NCBI RefSeq assembly: GCF_018271975.1
Contig: NZ_JAGUCN010000015.1
Span: 86,757-150,756, forward strand
Direction: 5' to 3'
Length of the DNA: 64,000 nt
From: Carboxylicivirga mesophila
GTDB lineage: Bacteria; Bacteroidota; Bacteroidia; Bacteroidales; Marinilabiliaceae
In this document: piece after piece, positions 37,563 through 46,712 of the stretch
Layout: each line of letters opens with the position of its first letter
Numbering within the stretch: position 1 is the stretch's first letter
Position numbers and translations under genes: made by a program
Notes under the pieces: generated by a model
Database searches by the model: none
Told to the model about the DNA's origin: nothing
Seen by the model: the letters and a program-made list of their open reading frames with translations, nothing else

Positions 37563-38330
37563 TCAGGATTTATTCAGGAATTCCTGCAACTCTTCACCAC
37601 TCACTCCCATCTCCATTTGCCCTTTACTAAAAAACGAAATACGTCCGGTTTCTTCCGACACTACAATAGCATGAGCATCTGTAGCTTCTGTGATACCCAT
37701 GGCTGCTCGGTGCCTTAAACCAACACGCTTAGGAAGATCTGTATTTTGAGAAACAGGCAGAATACAACCTGCTGCTTTTATCTTGTTACCGGTAATAATA
37801 ACAGCTCCATCGTGCAGTGGGCTGTTTTTGAAAAAAATATTCTCCAACAACTGCGAAGATATAACGCCATTTATTAACTCACCGGTCTGCACATAATCAA
37901 GTAATTCTGAATCCTTAGTGATTACAATCAGAGCACCGGTTTTGGTTTTTGCCAATGACAAACAAGCTCGCACAACTGGCTTATTGTAGATCGACATCAT
38001 CCCCTTTGATTGCGACATAAACACCTTATCCATTGAAAACCGGGTAGTTACATTGTACCTCGAACCAAGTAACAGAAGGAAGCGTCTGATCTCTTGCTGG
38101 AAAACGACTATGAAGGCCACTACCCCCACGTTTACAATGTTGTCGAGAATGGTGGATGACAACTCCATACCAAATGTTTTGATAAGTATCCAAAACACGA
38201 TAAAGGCAAAAATACCCAGCATGATATACAATGCCACTGTTCCTTTGATCAACTTATAGATGCGAAACATCAGGTAAGCAACCAAAACAATGTCGACCAA
38301 ATCGATAAATCGTATATCCAGAAAAGTCAT
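37563..38330 (-). CDS. cdaA: Diadenylate cyclase CdaA
   Basis: A 255-residue membrane enzyme that makes c-di-AMP from two ATP. Three transmembrane helices occupy about residues 10-80 (IDLVDIVLVAYLMFRIYKLI opening, IMLGIFAFIVFWILI). The DAC domain carries the DGA motif in SPLHDGAVIITGNKI and the RHR motif in GLRHRAAMGITEATDA. The gene lies 7 bases downstream of folP, the usual Bacteroidota arrangement. c-di-AMP controls potassium and osmotic balance and cell-wall homeostasis. Confidence 0.96.
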   Translation of the reverse strand: MTFLDIRFIDLVDIVLVAYLMFRIYKLIKGTVALYIMLGIFAFIVFWILIKTFGMELSSTILDNIVNVGVVAFIVVFQQEIRRFLLLLGSRYNVTTRFSMDKVFMSQSKGMMSIYNKPVVRACLSLAKTKTGALIVITKDSELLDYVQTGELINGVISSQLLENIFFKNSPLHDGAVIITGNKIKAAGCILPVSQNTDLPKRVGLRHRAAMGITEATDAHAIVVSEETGRISFFSKGQMEMGVSGEELQEFLNKS

Positions 38331-38337
38331 TGAATAA

Positions 38338-39183
38338 TCAGGCTTTTGTAAGTTGACGCACTAAATTAATACATTCTACGGCTTCTTTGACATCATGCAC
38401 TCTTAAAATGTTGGCTCCATTCAATAATGCTACAGTATTCAGAGCAGTTGTTCCGTTTAAAGCGTCTTCAGGCACCACATCAAGCAACTTGTATATCATT
38501 GACTTACGAGAGACACCCACCAACATGGGCAATCCAAATAGTTCAAACTGTTTTAGCTCTCTTAATAATTCATAATTGTGTGCAAGCGTTTTGCCAAAGC
38601 CAAACCCTAAATCAAGAATTATATCTTTAATCCCACAAAATCTTGCCTGCTTGACTTGCTTGGCAAAAAACAGGCTGATATCGCCAATCAGGTTATTGTA
38701 GGTAGGATTCATTTGCATATTTTGAGGTGTGCCTTGCATATGCATCAAAATATATGGTACACCCAACTCCCCGATTGCTTCAAACATCTTTTCATCCATC
38801 ATTCCGCCTGAAATATCGTTGATAATATCAACTTCAAAATCATTTACTGCCATGCGACTAACTGAGGCACGGAATGTATCTAGCGAAATGATTGCATCAG
38901 GAAAACGCTTACGAACCCAGGAAAGAGATTGCGTCAATCGACTTATTTCCTCCTGCTCTGAAACATGCATGGCACCCGGGCGCGACGAATAGGCACCAAT
39001 ATCGATTATATCGCCACCCTCATCTATAATATGCTCACAGCGTTCTATTATTTCCTTCTCCAATTGATACTTTCCTCCATCAAAAAATGAATCAGGAGTA
39101 ATATTTAAAATGCCCATTGCCAATGGCTTATCCAGAGACACAAGCTCACCTTTTATATTGATAACATGACTTTTACCCGACAT
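38338..39183 (-). CDS. folP: Dihydropteroate synthase
   Basis: A 281-residue TIM-barrel enzyme of folate synthesis that joins p-aminobenzoate to the pterin pyrophosphate. Signatures are MGILNITPDSFFDGGKY, DIGAYSSRPGA, INDISGGMMDEKMF and the phosphate loop near GVSRKSMIYKLL. First gene of an operon with cdaA and an SDR gene. A TAGCTTTG box lies upstream at 39244-39251. Confidence 0.97.
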   Translation of the reverse strand: MSGKSHVINIKGELVSLDKPLAMGILNITPDSFFDGGKYQLEKEIIERCEHIIDEGGDIIDIGAYSSRPGAMHVSEQEEISRLTQSLSWVRKRFPDAIISLDTFRASVSRMAVNDFEVDIINDISGGMMDEKMFEAIGELGVPYILMHMQGTPQNMQMNPTYNNLIGDISLFFAKQVKQARFCGIKDIILDLGFGFGKTLAHNYELLRELKQFELFGLPMLVGVSRKSMIYKLLDVVPEDALNGTTALNTVALLNGANILRVHDVKEAVECINLVRQLTKA

Positions 39184-39601
39184 TTGAACGCCTATTAGAT
39201 AATTATTTTAAACATGATGGATGAAAAATTGTTAATTCTCATACAAAGCTAAAACAAATAATTTGCAAGGCTTAGCAAGAGCAATATTTTGGTTGAAAAA
39301 TGAACCTGACGTTAAATTTTAAGATGTTATATTTATTAACATTTGACTCAAATCTCTCTTAATAGAGAAATTTTTCATTAAATAAAATTAAACATACAAA
39401 CCTACACTTCAATACCTTACAAATAAAAGCGCAATTGATAACAAACGTTAAAGCGTTATTTTTTCAATGTGCCTGTAAATAAAGTTTTATATTTGCGTAA
39501 GCGAAAAAATAAACATTTAAGGTGTTAAATGTTAAGCTTTAAAAGCCACAATATCTGAATTAAAGGAAAATCAAATATTACACTAATTAATACCTATTAT
39601 T
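39184..39601. other. Divergent promoter region between folP and mdh
   Basis: A 418-base AT-rich spacer. It contains exact -7 boxes for both flanking genes: TAGCTTTG on the minus strand (39244-39251, folP) and TATATTTG on the plus strand (39488-39495, mdh). No -33 element stands out at the standard spacing, and nothing else is evident. Confidence 0.6.
39488..39495 (+). promoter_or_regulatory. Candidate -7 box for mdh
   Basis: TATATTTG matches TAnnTTTG exactly. The predicted transcript would carry a leader of about 100 bases before ATG 39602. Confidence 0.55.
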
Positions 39602-40531
39602 ATGAAAGTAACAGTAGTTGGAGCAGGTAACGTAGGTGCAACTTGTGCTGATGTACTTGCCTACAGAGAAATTGCTAATGAGGTTGTTCTTGTTGACATT
39701 AAAGAAGGTGTTGCTGAAGGGAAAGCACTGGATATCTGGCAAAAAGCTCCGATTAACTTGTATGATACCAGGACAATTGGTTCTACTAACGATTATGAAA
39801 AAACAGCGGGTTCAGACGTTATAGTAATCACATCAGGTTTACCTCGTAAGCCGGGTATGACTCGTGATGACCTGATTTCAACGAATGCAGGCATTGTTAA
39901 GTCAGTAACCGAAAATGTGGTTAAGCACTCTCCGGATGCAATTATTATCATTGTATCGAACCCACTTGATGTAATGACTTATCAGGCACATTTAACCTCT
40001 AAGTTCCCGCGCACAAAAGTAATTGGTATGGCTGGTATTCTGGATACTGCTCGTTACCGCGCGTTCTTAGCTGAGGAGTTGAATGTATCACCAAAAGATA
40101 TTCAGGCAGTATTGATGGGTGGCCATGGAGATACAATGGTTCCTCTACCTCGTTATACAACAGTTGGTGGTATTCCGGTAACTGAATTAATCGATGAAGA
40201 TAAACTAGATGCCATTATTGAGCGCACCAAGTTTGGTGGTGGCGAACTGGTAAAATTGATGGGTACCTCGGCCTGGTATGCACCAGGTTCAGCTGCTGCT
40301 CAAATGGTTGAAGCGATTGTAAGAGACCAGAAGCGCGTATTCCCGGTTTGTATCAAATTGGATGGCGAATATGGCATTAACGACTGCTACCTGGGTGTTC
40401 CGGTAATTTTAGGTAAGAATGGTGTTGAGAAGGTGATTGAACTTGACCTGAATGCAGACGAAAAGGCACTACTTGAGACAAGCCGTAAGCACGTTTTGGA
40501 AGTAATGAGCGTTTTGGATAAAAACGCCTAA
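39602..40531 (+). CDS. mdh: Malate dehydrogenase (LDH-like class)
   Basis: A 309-residue NAD-dependent enzyme interconverting malate and oxaloacetate in the cytoplasm. The Rossmann loop is VVGAGNVGATCADVLA, the substrate-loop arginines lie in SGLPRKPGMTRDDL (which marks malate rather than lactate specificity), and the catalytic histidine is in MGGHGDTMVPL. Length and pattern fit the LDH-like Mdh of Bacteroidota and Chlorobi. Monocistronic, with a terminator at 40562-40594. Confidence 0.97.
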   Translation: MKVTVVGAGNVGATCADVLAYREIANEVVLVDIKEGVAEGKALDIWQKAPINLYDTRTIGSTNDYEKTAGSDVIVITSGLPRKPGMTRDDLISTNAGIVKSVTENVVKHSPDAIIIIVSNPLDVMTYQAHLTSKFPRTKVIGMAGILDTARYRAFLAEELNVSPKDIQAVLMGGHGDTMVPLPRYTTVGGIPVTELIDEDKLDAIIERTKFGGGELVKLMGTSAWYAPGSAAAQMVEAIVRDQKRVFPVCIKLDGEYGINDCYLGVPVILGKNGVEKVIELDLNADEKALLETSRKHVLEVMSVLDKNA

Positions 40532-40561
40532 TCCAATACACTGTTTATAAAATCTGATACT

Positions 40562-40594
40562 AAAAGCCCTGCCAGAAAAATGGCAGGGCTTTTA
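40562..40594 (+). terminator. Terminator of mdh
   Basis: A thirteen-base perfect stem (AAAAGCCCTGCCA and its complement) with a five-base loop ends in four T. Confidence 0.9.
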
Positions 40595-40595
40595 T

Positions 40596-40613
40596 TTGTT
40601 CGATAGCGAACAA
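40596..40613. promoter_or_regulatory. Inverted repeat upstream of the repeat-protein gene
   Basis: TTGTTCG, four-base spacer, CGAACAA: a perfect dyad 140 bases before the start of the WM-repeat protein. It could be an operator; there is no T tract after it. Confidence 0.35.
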
Positions 40614-40752
40614 TTACATGTTGCAATACCGTTCAATCTTTTAGACACCTCAGAACCCACCAACATCTTATACCCCTGTCTTACTGTTACTTACAAGATA
40701 TGGCACAAATTCTGAGATGTAATTAGCGTAACCAACGATGGAGGATTGAAAG

Positions 40753-41556
40753 ATGAAAACTACAGTTAACCATAACCACAGACACTCAGTAATTAACTAC
40801 TTGTTTTTCGGTATTGCAGCCAGTATTTTTACTTTGAGTATATTTTTCTCACTATATCAACAAGAAGAAAAAGTAAGATTCGTAAAAGATATGTCTTTCA
40901 TGGTCAACTCACGACTAACCAAACCCGTATCAACTTCAACCATCACTGAAACATACGCGGTTAACCTAAAGGAAATGATGAGTGACACTGAAGCACCTTT
41001 GGTAGTAGAAGCATGGATGACAGAACCTTACCCCGTAACCGCAACAGCGCAACCTGCAGCCATACCAACAGCTTATACTGAACAGGCCATAGTAGTAGAA
41101 GATTGGATGACAGACTTAAATAGCTGGTCTGCCGTTTCAAGCAATACTTTTGAAGAGGAAGCATTGGCCATTGAAAGCTGGATGCTGAACACAGAAGAAT
41201 GGGCCGTATTAAACACCAACAGCGTATATAACGCCAATACCTTTGCCTCAGAACAACTATATATTGAAGAATGGATGCTGGATTTAGACAGTTATATTTC
41301 CTTACCAGCGAGTAACACTTTTGACGAGGAAGCACTTACTATTGAAAGCTGGATGCTAAATACCAATGAATGGGCAGTATTTGCGGAAAACGGACCTTTA
41401 GCTGAATTTTCAACAGAGCAACTATACATTGAGGAGTGGATGCTGGATTTAAGAAGCTGGTCAGCAATCTTCAACGATGCAGCCTTTGAAGAAGCTCCTT
41501 TGACCATTGAAAGCTGGATGTTAGACACATCTACCTGGTTAGCTGACGCTAAATAA
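40753..41556 (+). CDS. Membrane-anchored protein with seven E-x-W-M repeats, unknown function
   Basis: A 267-residue protein with one transmembrane helix (about residues 14-34) and an acidic exported part. Seven copies of an (I/V)ExWM(L/T) motif have tryptophans at residues 88, 118, 143, 174, 200, 229 and 255. The spacing alternates about 30 and 26, and every second motif repeats almost exactly (56, 55, 57, 55), so the protein grew by duplication of a ~55-residue two-motif unit: IESWMLNTxEW alternating with YIEEWMLDLxSW. The start has a GGAGG eight bases upstream, unusual in Bacteroidota. Short exported proteins with similar WM motifs occur in Bacteroidota to my knowledge, but I know no function. 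Terminator at 41582-41609. Confidence 0.8.
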   Translation: MKTTVNHNHRHSVINYLFFGIAASIFTLSIFFSLYQQEEKVRFVKDMSFMVNSRLTKPVSTSTITETYAVNLKEMMSDTEAPLVVEAWMTEPYPVTATAQPAAIPTAYTEQAIVVEDWMTDLNSWSAVSSNTFEEEALAIESWMLNTEEWAVLNTNSVYNANTFASEQLYIEEWMLDLDSYISLPASNTFDEEALTIESWMLNTNEWAVFAENGPLAEFSTEQLYIEEWMLDLRSWSAIFNDAAFEEAPLTIESWMLDTSTWLADAK

Positions 41557-41581
41557 CCTTTATATACGATTCCATCAGTTG

Positions 41582-41609
41582 GGCCGAACAGTTTCTGTTC
41601 GGCCTTTTT
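41582..41609 (+). terminator. Terminator of the WM-repeat gene
   Basis: A ten-base perfect stem (41582-41591 with 41595-41604) and a three-base loop, followed by five T. Confidence 0.9.
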
Positions 41610-41698
41610 CATATTTGCAAGCCACAGCTCTATCATATACTCATTCAGAAAAAATGATGCAATTAAAGCTATTAGTACCATTGAGCGAAAATATTTAT

Positions 41699-41706
41699 TA
41701 CTTTTG
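41699..41706 (+). promoter_or_regulatory. Candidate -7 box for the tmRNA gene
   Basis: TACTTTTG, an exact TAnnTTTG match, ends 16 bases before the mature 5' end, leaving a short 5' leader for RNase P to remove. Confidence 0.6.
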
Positions 41707-41722
41707 CCCTGCACTACTATTA

Positions 41723-42121
41723 GGGGCTGACGTGGATTTGACAGCTTGGCAAAGTGGTGTGTAAGCATGTCGAGCGTTGTGGTACCGGCTCGTTAATCCC
41801 GGATCTCAAACTTTTTTAATTGGCGAAAATAATTACGCTCTTGCTGCTTAATCGAAGTATAGTAGATAAGCCCAATTTCGGCATAAGATGCTGAAACAAG
41901 ACATCTCCCGGGTGCTAACGTTCTGAGGCGGCCCGATTCGGAGATGCTGGTAAATCGGAACTAGAAAACAGGATGTCTTGCACTGTTTTCGAAATTTAAG
42001 AGACTAAGGTAGTAATCGGTGGCTTTGATCCAGTTGCTACCCGACAATTAAGTCAAAGCTAAGCATGTAGAAAGCACATGGCTTCCTTGTCTGGACCGGG
42101 GTTCGATCCCCCGCAGCTCCA
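41723..42121 (+). ncRNA. ssrA: Transfer-messenger RNA (tmRNA)
   Basis: The 5' end GGGGCTG pairs with CAGCTCC at 42114-42120 to make the seven-base acceptor stem, followed by discriminator A 42121; the CCA end is not encoded. The T arm (CGGGGTTCGATCCCCCG) is just upstream. The internal reading frame begins with GGC in the AATTGGCGAAAAT region near 41823 and encodes GENNYALAA followed by TAA, the usual ALAA degradation tag of ribosome rescue. Length of about 399 bases is normal for a one-piece tmRNA. It works with SmpB (not in the window) to free stalled ribosomes. Terminator at 42129-42154. Confidence 0.97.
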
Positions 42122-42128
42122 CTATTAC

Positions 42129-42154
42129 AAATCACCTTCGGGTGATTTTTTTTT
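42129..42154 (+). terminator. Terminator of ssrA
   Basis: AATCACC, TTCG tetraloop, GGTGATT, followed by eight more T residues, eight bases after the tmRNA 3' end. Confidence 0.92.
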
Positions 42155-42407
42155 GCATGGTAGCTATACTAAATACGATTAAAAATAAGTGGGCAAAACC
42201 GTTGCCTTGCCCACCTATTACCATTGCTCTATGGCGCAATGTTACCATAACAAACATAACTGATCTACTTCTTTTGCGTTGTTGGGAATCTTATTTATTA
42301 TCCAAAATTCATCACTTTTTAGTCTTTTTTAAATAAGTATTCTACCGATTTCCATAGGGATATTACCTATTTTTCTACGTACAAATACCTATTTAAAGAA
42401 AAGCTTC

Positions 42408-42415
42408 TACATTTG
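42408..42415 (+). promoter_or_regulatory. Candidate -7 box for the PocR-PAS histidine kinase
   Basis: TACATTTG matches TAnnTTTG exactly, 14 bases before ATG 42430, implying a very short leader. Confidence 0.5.
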
Positions 42416-42429
42416 TTGTAAAAACGTTA

Positions 42430-44817
42430 ATGCAAGGCAGCCAGCAACTTCATTCTATAATAGAATTAAATAATCTTCAGGCGCTTTTTAAGAGTTTTCA
42501 TGCCTTAAGTGGCGTTGCTGTAACATTTACTGACGTCAACGGCAACTTACTGTACAATTCCGATGGCTCACACTTTGGTGCCGGTTGGGCTCATGCATGT
42601 ACACATTTTCATCGACAATGTGAATCAACAAAGAAAAACTGCATCATAAGTGATACATATCTGGCAACTCACTTAAAGGGCGGAAAAGATTATGCTATTT
42701 ATACCTGCCTTAATGGCCTTGTTGACATAGCCGTTCCGGTGCATTACAAACGAAAGCACATTGGCAATCTGTTTTCTGGCCAGTTTTTCATGCAAACACC
42801 TGATATCGATATCTACGCTGCAAAAGCTGATAAATACGGATTTAACAAAGCAGAATATCTGGCTAGTATTAAAGCCATTGAGGTGTTTTCACAGGAAAAG
42901 GTAGATAGCATCGTGGCTTTTCTTAAGTCGCTTGCTAAAATGATTGTCACGAATGCAGGCCAACACAATTGGCAGAAAGGCATTGCTGAAACAATCAATT
43001 ACAATACGCCGTCGAATATTGCATTTAATAAACGTAACGAGATACTAACCACAACCCTTCTTTCACTTGAGGACTACATCTATTCGCTGGATACGAATGA
43101 CTGCTTTGAAACCATGTATACTCATTTTAAAATTGGCTTGCTGGAAGATAATTACGACAATATTAAAGGTAAACACTTCACCACCATAAATATCGATCAA
43201 CAATTTAAACGACGACTGGCACGAACACTTTCCAATGTTAAACTTACCCACCAAGCCGAAAGTTTCTACTTTCAGTTATATAGCCGTTATCCCGGGCAAC
43301 AATATAAAGCAACCGTTGCTTGCAGGCGAAATGCTCATAATCAGTTTGGTGGCACAACTCTTCACATACGCAACATTACCTACGAAGCATCAGCTTATGA
43401 TGAAGTAAAAAAACTAATGCATATTATTGATCAGAGTCCGGTTGCCATTGTTATTACCGATAGTGATGCTAACATCGAATACACTAACGAGTGCTTCACC
43501 CGCAATACGGGTTATAAATTCGATGAGGTAAAAGGAAAAAATCCACGAATCCTGAAATCTGGAGCTACATCAACAGCTGCATATAATGCCCTTTGGCAAA
43601 CAATTAGCAAAGGGCGCACATGGAAAGGCACATTTCAAAACAAAAGAAAAGACGGTTCCTTTTTTTGGGAAGATTGCATAATAAGTCCGGTGCTTAAGGA
43701 GGGAGTCATAACTCATTTTGTCGCTATCAAGGAAGACGTAACAGAACATAAGGCCATGGAAGAAGAGTTAATGCGCTACAAGAATAAATTGGAAGGCCGT
43801 GTTATTGAGCAGCGTAAATTACTGCAGCAAACCCGCCACGATTATAAGGAGATAGTTGAACACCTTTCGGGTATTGTGTGGGAGGTAGATATGCGCGGGA
43901 TTATACAATTTGTTTCGCCCAACATATACCGCTACTCCAATTACCAGGTTGAGGAACTAATTGGACAACCTATACACTTTCTTTTCGATCCTGAACTGCA
44001 TGGCAAACTGTTTAAGTTTATTTCTACATTTCATTTATGCCCCCATGAATTTAACGATTTTGAAGTATTTCTGGATAAAAGCCACAAACGGACTTACTTA
44101 AAAGCTTCAGGTAAACCCATTTACAATAAAAATGGGGTATTGCAGGGCATTAGAGGCATATCCCTCGATATCACTCAACAAAAGGAGCAGGATAAACAAA
44201 TAGTATCGGCTATTTGGGATGCTGAGGAACGACAAAGGACGCGTATATCAATGGAGCTGCACGACTCAATTGGTGCTACCATGTCGGCTATCAGCATGTA
44301 TATGAATACCCTTAATACTCAACATCCTCAAAATAAGCTTTTGCAGCAGGTTGACAGTATTGTAAAACAAACTGCTAATGACATCAGGTTAGTGGCTCGT
44401 GAACTAAAACCCCCAGAACTTGAAACGCTTGGCTTGGCCGAAAGTCTTAACGCTATTCGACTACTATATAGCAAATTTGATAAGCTGAACATTAAATTTC
44501 TAACCGATAACCTAACAAAAGAGCCAGGTAAAGATGTGCAGCTAACCATATACCGGATAGTATCGGAATTAATAAGCAATTCAATCAAACACGGCAAGGC
44601 AGACTCTATGACAGTTAGCCTATTTAACCACAACGGCGAGATATTCTTGCTGTATGAAGATAATGGCCATGGTAACTTTTGCCTGGATAACAGTTTGAAA
44701 GGCGCAGGCATGGGCATTAAAAACATCATGACCAGGGTACGCACTTACGGTGGAGCGTGCCAGTTTTTTCCAATAAAGGGTTTTGGCTTGATTGTTGGAA
44801 TACAACTTAAATACTAA
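42430..44817 (+). CDS. PocR-PAS-PAS sensor histidine kinase (NarX/DegS class)
   Basis: A 795-residue cytoplasmic sensor without transmembrane helices. Residues 1-180 form a PocR ligand domain with a cysteine set (HACTHFHRQCESTKKNCII and YTCLNGLVDIAVP) that could hold a metal or Fe-S cofactor. PAS domains follow at about 327-450 (DQSPVAIVITDSDANIEYTN) and 470-590 (EHLSGIVWEVDMRGIIQFVS). The kinase has a HisKA_3 box, RISMELHDSIGATMSAIS, with the phosphorylated histidine near 610, and a HATPase_c domain from about 695 (IYRIVSELISNSIKHGKA, YEDNGHG). The LuxR-type response regulator starts 16 bases downstream and is the obvious partner. Confidence 0.93.
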   Translation: MQGSQQLHSIIELNNLQALFKSFHALSGVAVTFTDVNGNLLYNSDGSHFGAGWAHACTHFHRQCESTKKNCIISDTYLATHLKGGKDYAIYTCLNGLVDIAVPVHYKRKHIGNLFSGQFFMQTPDIDIYAAKADKYGFNKAEYLASIKAIEVFSQEKVDSIVAFLKSLAKMIVTNAGQHNWQKGIAETINYNTPSNIAFNKRNEILTTTLLSLEDYIYSLDTNDCFETMYTHFKIGLLEDNYDNIKGKHFTTINIDQQFKRRLARTLSNVKLTHQAESFYFQLYSRYPGQQYKATVACRRNAHNQFGGTTLHIRNITYEASAYDEVKKLMHIIDQSPVAIVITDSDANIEYTNECFTRNTGYKFDEVKGKNPRILKSGATSTAAYNALWQTISKGRTWKGTFQNKRKDGSFFWEDCIISPVLKEGVITHFVAIKEDVTEHKAMEEELMRYKNKLEGRVIEQRKLLQQTRHDYKEIVEHLSGIVWEVDMRGIIQFVSPNIYRYSNYQVEELIGQPIHFLFDPELHGKLFKFISTFHLCPHEFNDFEVFLDKSHKRTYLKASGKPIYNKNGVLQGIRGISLDITQQKEQDKQIVSAIWDAEERQRTRISMELHDSIGATMSAISMYMNTLNTQHPQNKLLQQVDSIVKQTANDIRLVARELKPPELETLGLAESLNAIRLLYSKFDKLNIKFLTDNLTKEPGKDVQLTIYRIVSELISNSIKHGKADSMTVSLFNHNGEIFLLYEDNGHGNFCLDNSLKGAGMGIKNIMTRVRTYGGACQFFPIKGFGLIVGIQLKY

Positions 44818-44833
44818 CTTCAACACCAATCAC

Positions 44834-45502
44834 ATGAATTACACTATTGCTATAGTAGACGATCACCCCCTGTTTATTGAAGGTTTTAAATCATACCTCA
44901 GCTTAAATCGTAAGATTGAAAGACTGGAAACAGCAGCTAATGGTCGACAGTTTATCGAGCTGATTGAAGGTGGCTACCTGCCTCATATTGTGTTTATGGA
45001 TATAATGATGCCGGTTATGGATGGCATTGAAGCAACAAGGCACATCAAAGCCAATCATTCAGATGTAAAAGTAATCGCTCTATCGTCGTTAGAGAGCCTG
45101 GAGCATGTGGAAAAAATGATAGATGCCGGTGTGGATGGTTACCTGCTTAAAGAAGCGACACCTGATGAGATAAACAAAGCCATTGAAGCTGTAATGAATG
45201 AAAATAACTACTTCTCCAATAAAATAGTACTGTCATTATCAAAGCGAGCCATCAACGGCAACTCGCACCAAGTAAACAACTCACCTGTATCATTAACAGG
45301 TCGTGAGAAGCAGCTACTTATTTTACTATGCAAAGGCCTAAGTCGCCAGGAGATAGCAAGCAGCCTGCATATATCGGAAAAAACGGTTGACAAGCATAAA
45401 GAAAATATACTTGCCAAAACCGGATGTAAAAACCTTATCAGGTTGGTGATATACAGCATCAAAAATAAACTGGTTAGTTTGGATGCTCTGACACATCTGT
45501 AA
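44834..45502 (+). CDS. NarL/FixJ-family response regulator
   Basis: A 222-residue regulator from ATG 44834 (MNYTIAIVDDHPLF); an upstream in-frame TTG lies inside the kinase gene and is not chosen. The receiver has acidic residues D9-D10 and phospho-acceptor D56 (VFMDIMMPVMDG), and lysine in LLKEATPDE. The C-terminal GerE helix-turn-helix reads LTGREKQLLILLCKGLSRQEI with SEKTVDKHKENI. Acts as the transcription output for the PocR-PAS kinase. Its last 29 bases overlap the 3' end of the convergent kinase gene at 45474-46709. Confidence 0.95.
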   Translation: MNYTIAIVDDHPLFIEGFKSYLSLNRKIERLETAANGRQFIELIEGGYLPHIVFMDIMMPVMDGIEATRHIKANHSDVKVIALSSLESLEHVEKMIDAGVDGYLLKEATPDEINKAIEAVMNENNYFSNKIVLSLSKRAINGNSHQVNNSPVSLTGREKQLLILLCKGLSRQEIASSLHISEKTVDKHKENILAKTGCKNLIRLVIYSIKNKLVSLDALTHL

Positions 45503-46709
45503 TCGACTGCGAATGGAACCCCTTTGCGCTATTAGCCAACGAAAAGCTGAAAGTACTCCCTTTACCAGGGGTACTCTCAATCAGCAACGCACTGTTGTTG
45601 GCTTCCAGAAATTCATGACAAACCGACAACCCTATACCTGTTCCTTTCTCCATATTGGCGCCTAAACCCGGCTTAACACGTTTCTTTCGCATAATGCTCT
45701 TTAGTATATGAGCTGGCATACCAAGCCCTTTGTCCTTCACAAGTATGCGGGTACGATTACCATTCTCCGCTGCCAACTCTATTTCAATGTATTGCGTATT
45801 TCTGGAGAACTTAATAGCGTTTGAGAGCAAATTTTGCAAAACCACTTTTATCATATCCATATCGGCAAATACCCGGCTATTACTCGTATTATATGTCAGC
45901 CGTATACTAATTGACTTTTTTTGCATGCTTAACCGATAGAAGGCCTGTAGCTCACTCAGTAGCTTATCCATATCGAAATGACAGGGCAAAGCGGTGATAC
46001 TATTTGATTGTGACTGCGCCCAGTTCAACAGATTAGTCACAAACTCAATACCCTGAGTGGCAGTGAGCCAAATAGCTTCGTATAGTCGTCGGCGCTCCTT
46101 CCCATCAGTATCTTTATGACTATTGTTCATCAGCAAATCGCTTATAGCCACCAGCGCACTAAAGGGTGTTTTTAAATCATGACCTATAATGGAAAAGAGT
46201 TTATCCTTTGCCGCATTGGCCTCTTGCAGCTCCAACTGCACACCTTCCATAATTTGTTTAACAGCCTCCGATTCTTTCAGTTGCCTGCGTAAGCACTTCA
46301 GTAGATTCTTTTGCTGTTTTATTTGCTTTACAGTTGATGTCACCTCTTCCACAGTCAATACCACTTGTTCGGCATAATGGTCATCACGCTTTATCAATGG
46401 AGCCAACGACACCTCGCAGTAAGCATCTTTTTTGCCTAATCCCTGAGCAACCTCTACCCCATGCAAACCCGATGACAAAAACAGTGGAACGTTCTCATTA
46501 AAAACCTGTTCGAGGCGTTGCTTAAAATAGCTCTGCTCAAAAACAGGAAACAATTTCTCCAGCGGCCAACCTTCTACTTGCTTCCGCTTATCATTCAGCA
46601 GCTCCCTGAAACCCTTATTAACAAAAACGATATGCTTTTGTCTGTTTAAAACGCATATACCCAAAGGAACAGGATTATATACTGCTGTTAATTCTTCATT
46701 TGTCATCAA
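45474..46709 (-). CDS. PAS-domain sensor histidine kinase
   Basis: A 411-residue soluble kinase. An N-terminal PAS domain (residues about 8-125; NPVPLGICVLNRQKHIVFVN) leads via a coiled coil to a HisKA domain with SIIGHDLKTPFSALVAIS (histidine about 180) and a HATPase_c domain with VVLQNLLSNAIKFS, DKGLGMP and GTGIGLSVCHEFLE. No receiver is fused. It follows the CheC-like gene by 3 bases in an operon with two stand-alone receivers, so it probably phosphorylates one of these. Its 3' end overlaps the convergent response regulator by 29 bases. Confidence 0.93.
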   Translation of the reverse strand: MMTNEELTAVYNPVPLGICVLNRQKHIVFVNKGFRELLNDKRKQVEGWPLEKLFPVFEQSYFKQRLEQVFNENVPLFLSSGLHGVEVAQGLGKKDAYCEVSLAPLIKRDDHYAEQVVLTVEEVTSTVKQIKQQKNLLKCLRRQLKESEAVKQIMEGVQLELQEANAAKDKLFSIIGHDLKTPFSALVAISDLLMNNSHKDTDGKERRRLYEAIWLTATQGIEFVTNLLNWAQSQSNSITALPCHFDMDKLLSELQAFYRLSMQKKSISIRLTYNTSNSRVFADMDMIKVVLQNLLSNAIKFSRNTQYIEIELAAENGNRTRILVKDKGLGMPAHILKSIMRKKRVKPGLGANMEKGTGIGLSVCHEFLEANNSALLIESTPGKGSTFSFSLANSAKGFHSQSITDVSEHPN

Positions 46710-46712
46710 GTC

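Noticed and set aside
41579..41764. 61-codon open frame before the tmRNA
   Set aside because: Covers a terminator and the tmRNA 5' end.
42142..42336. 64-codon open frame after the tmRNA
   Set aside because: Begins in the tmRNA terminator T tract and has no family resemblance.
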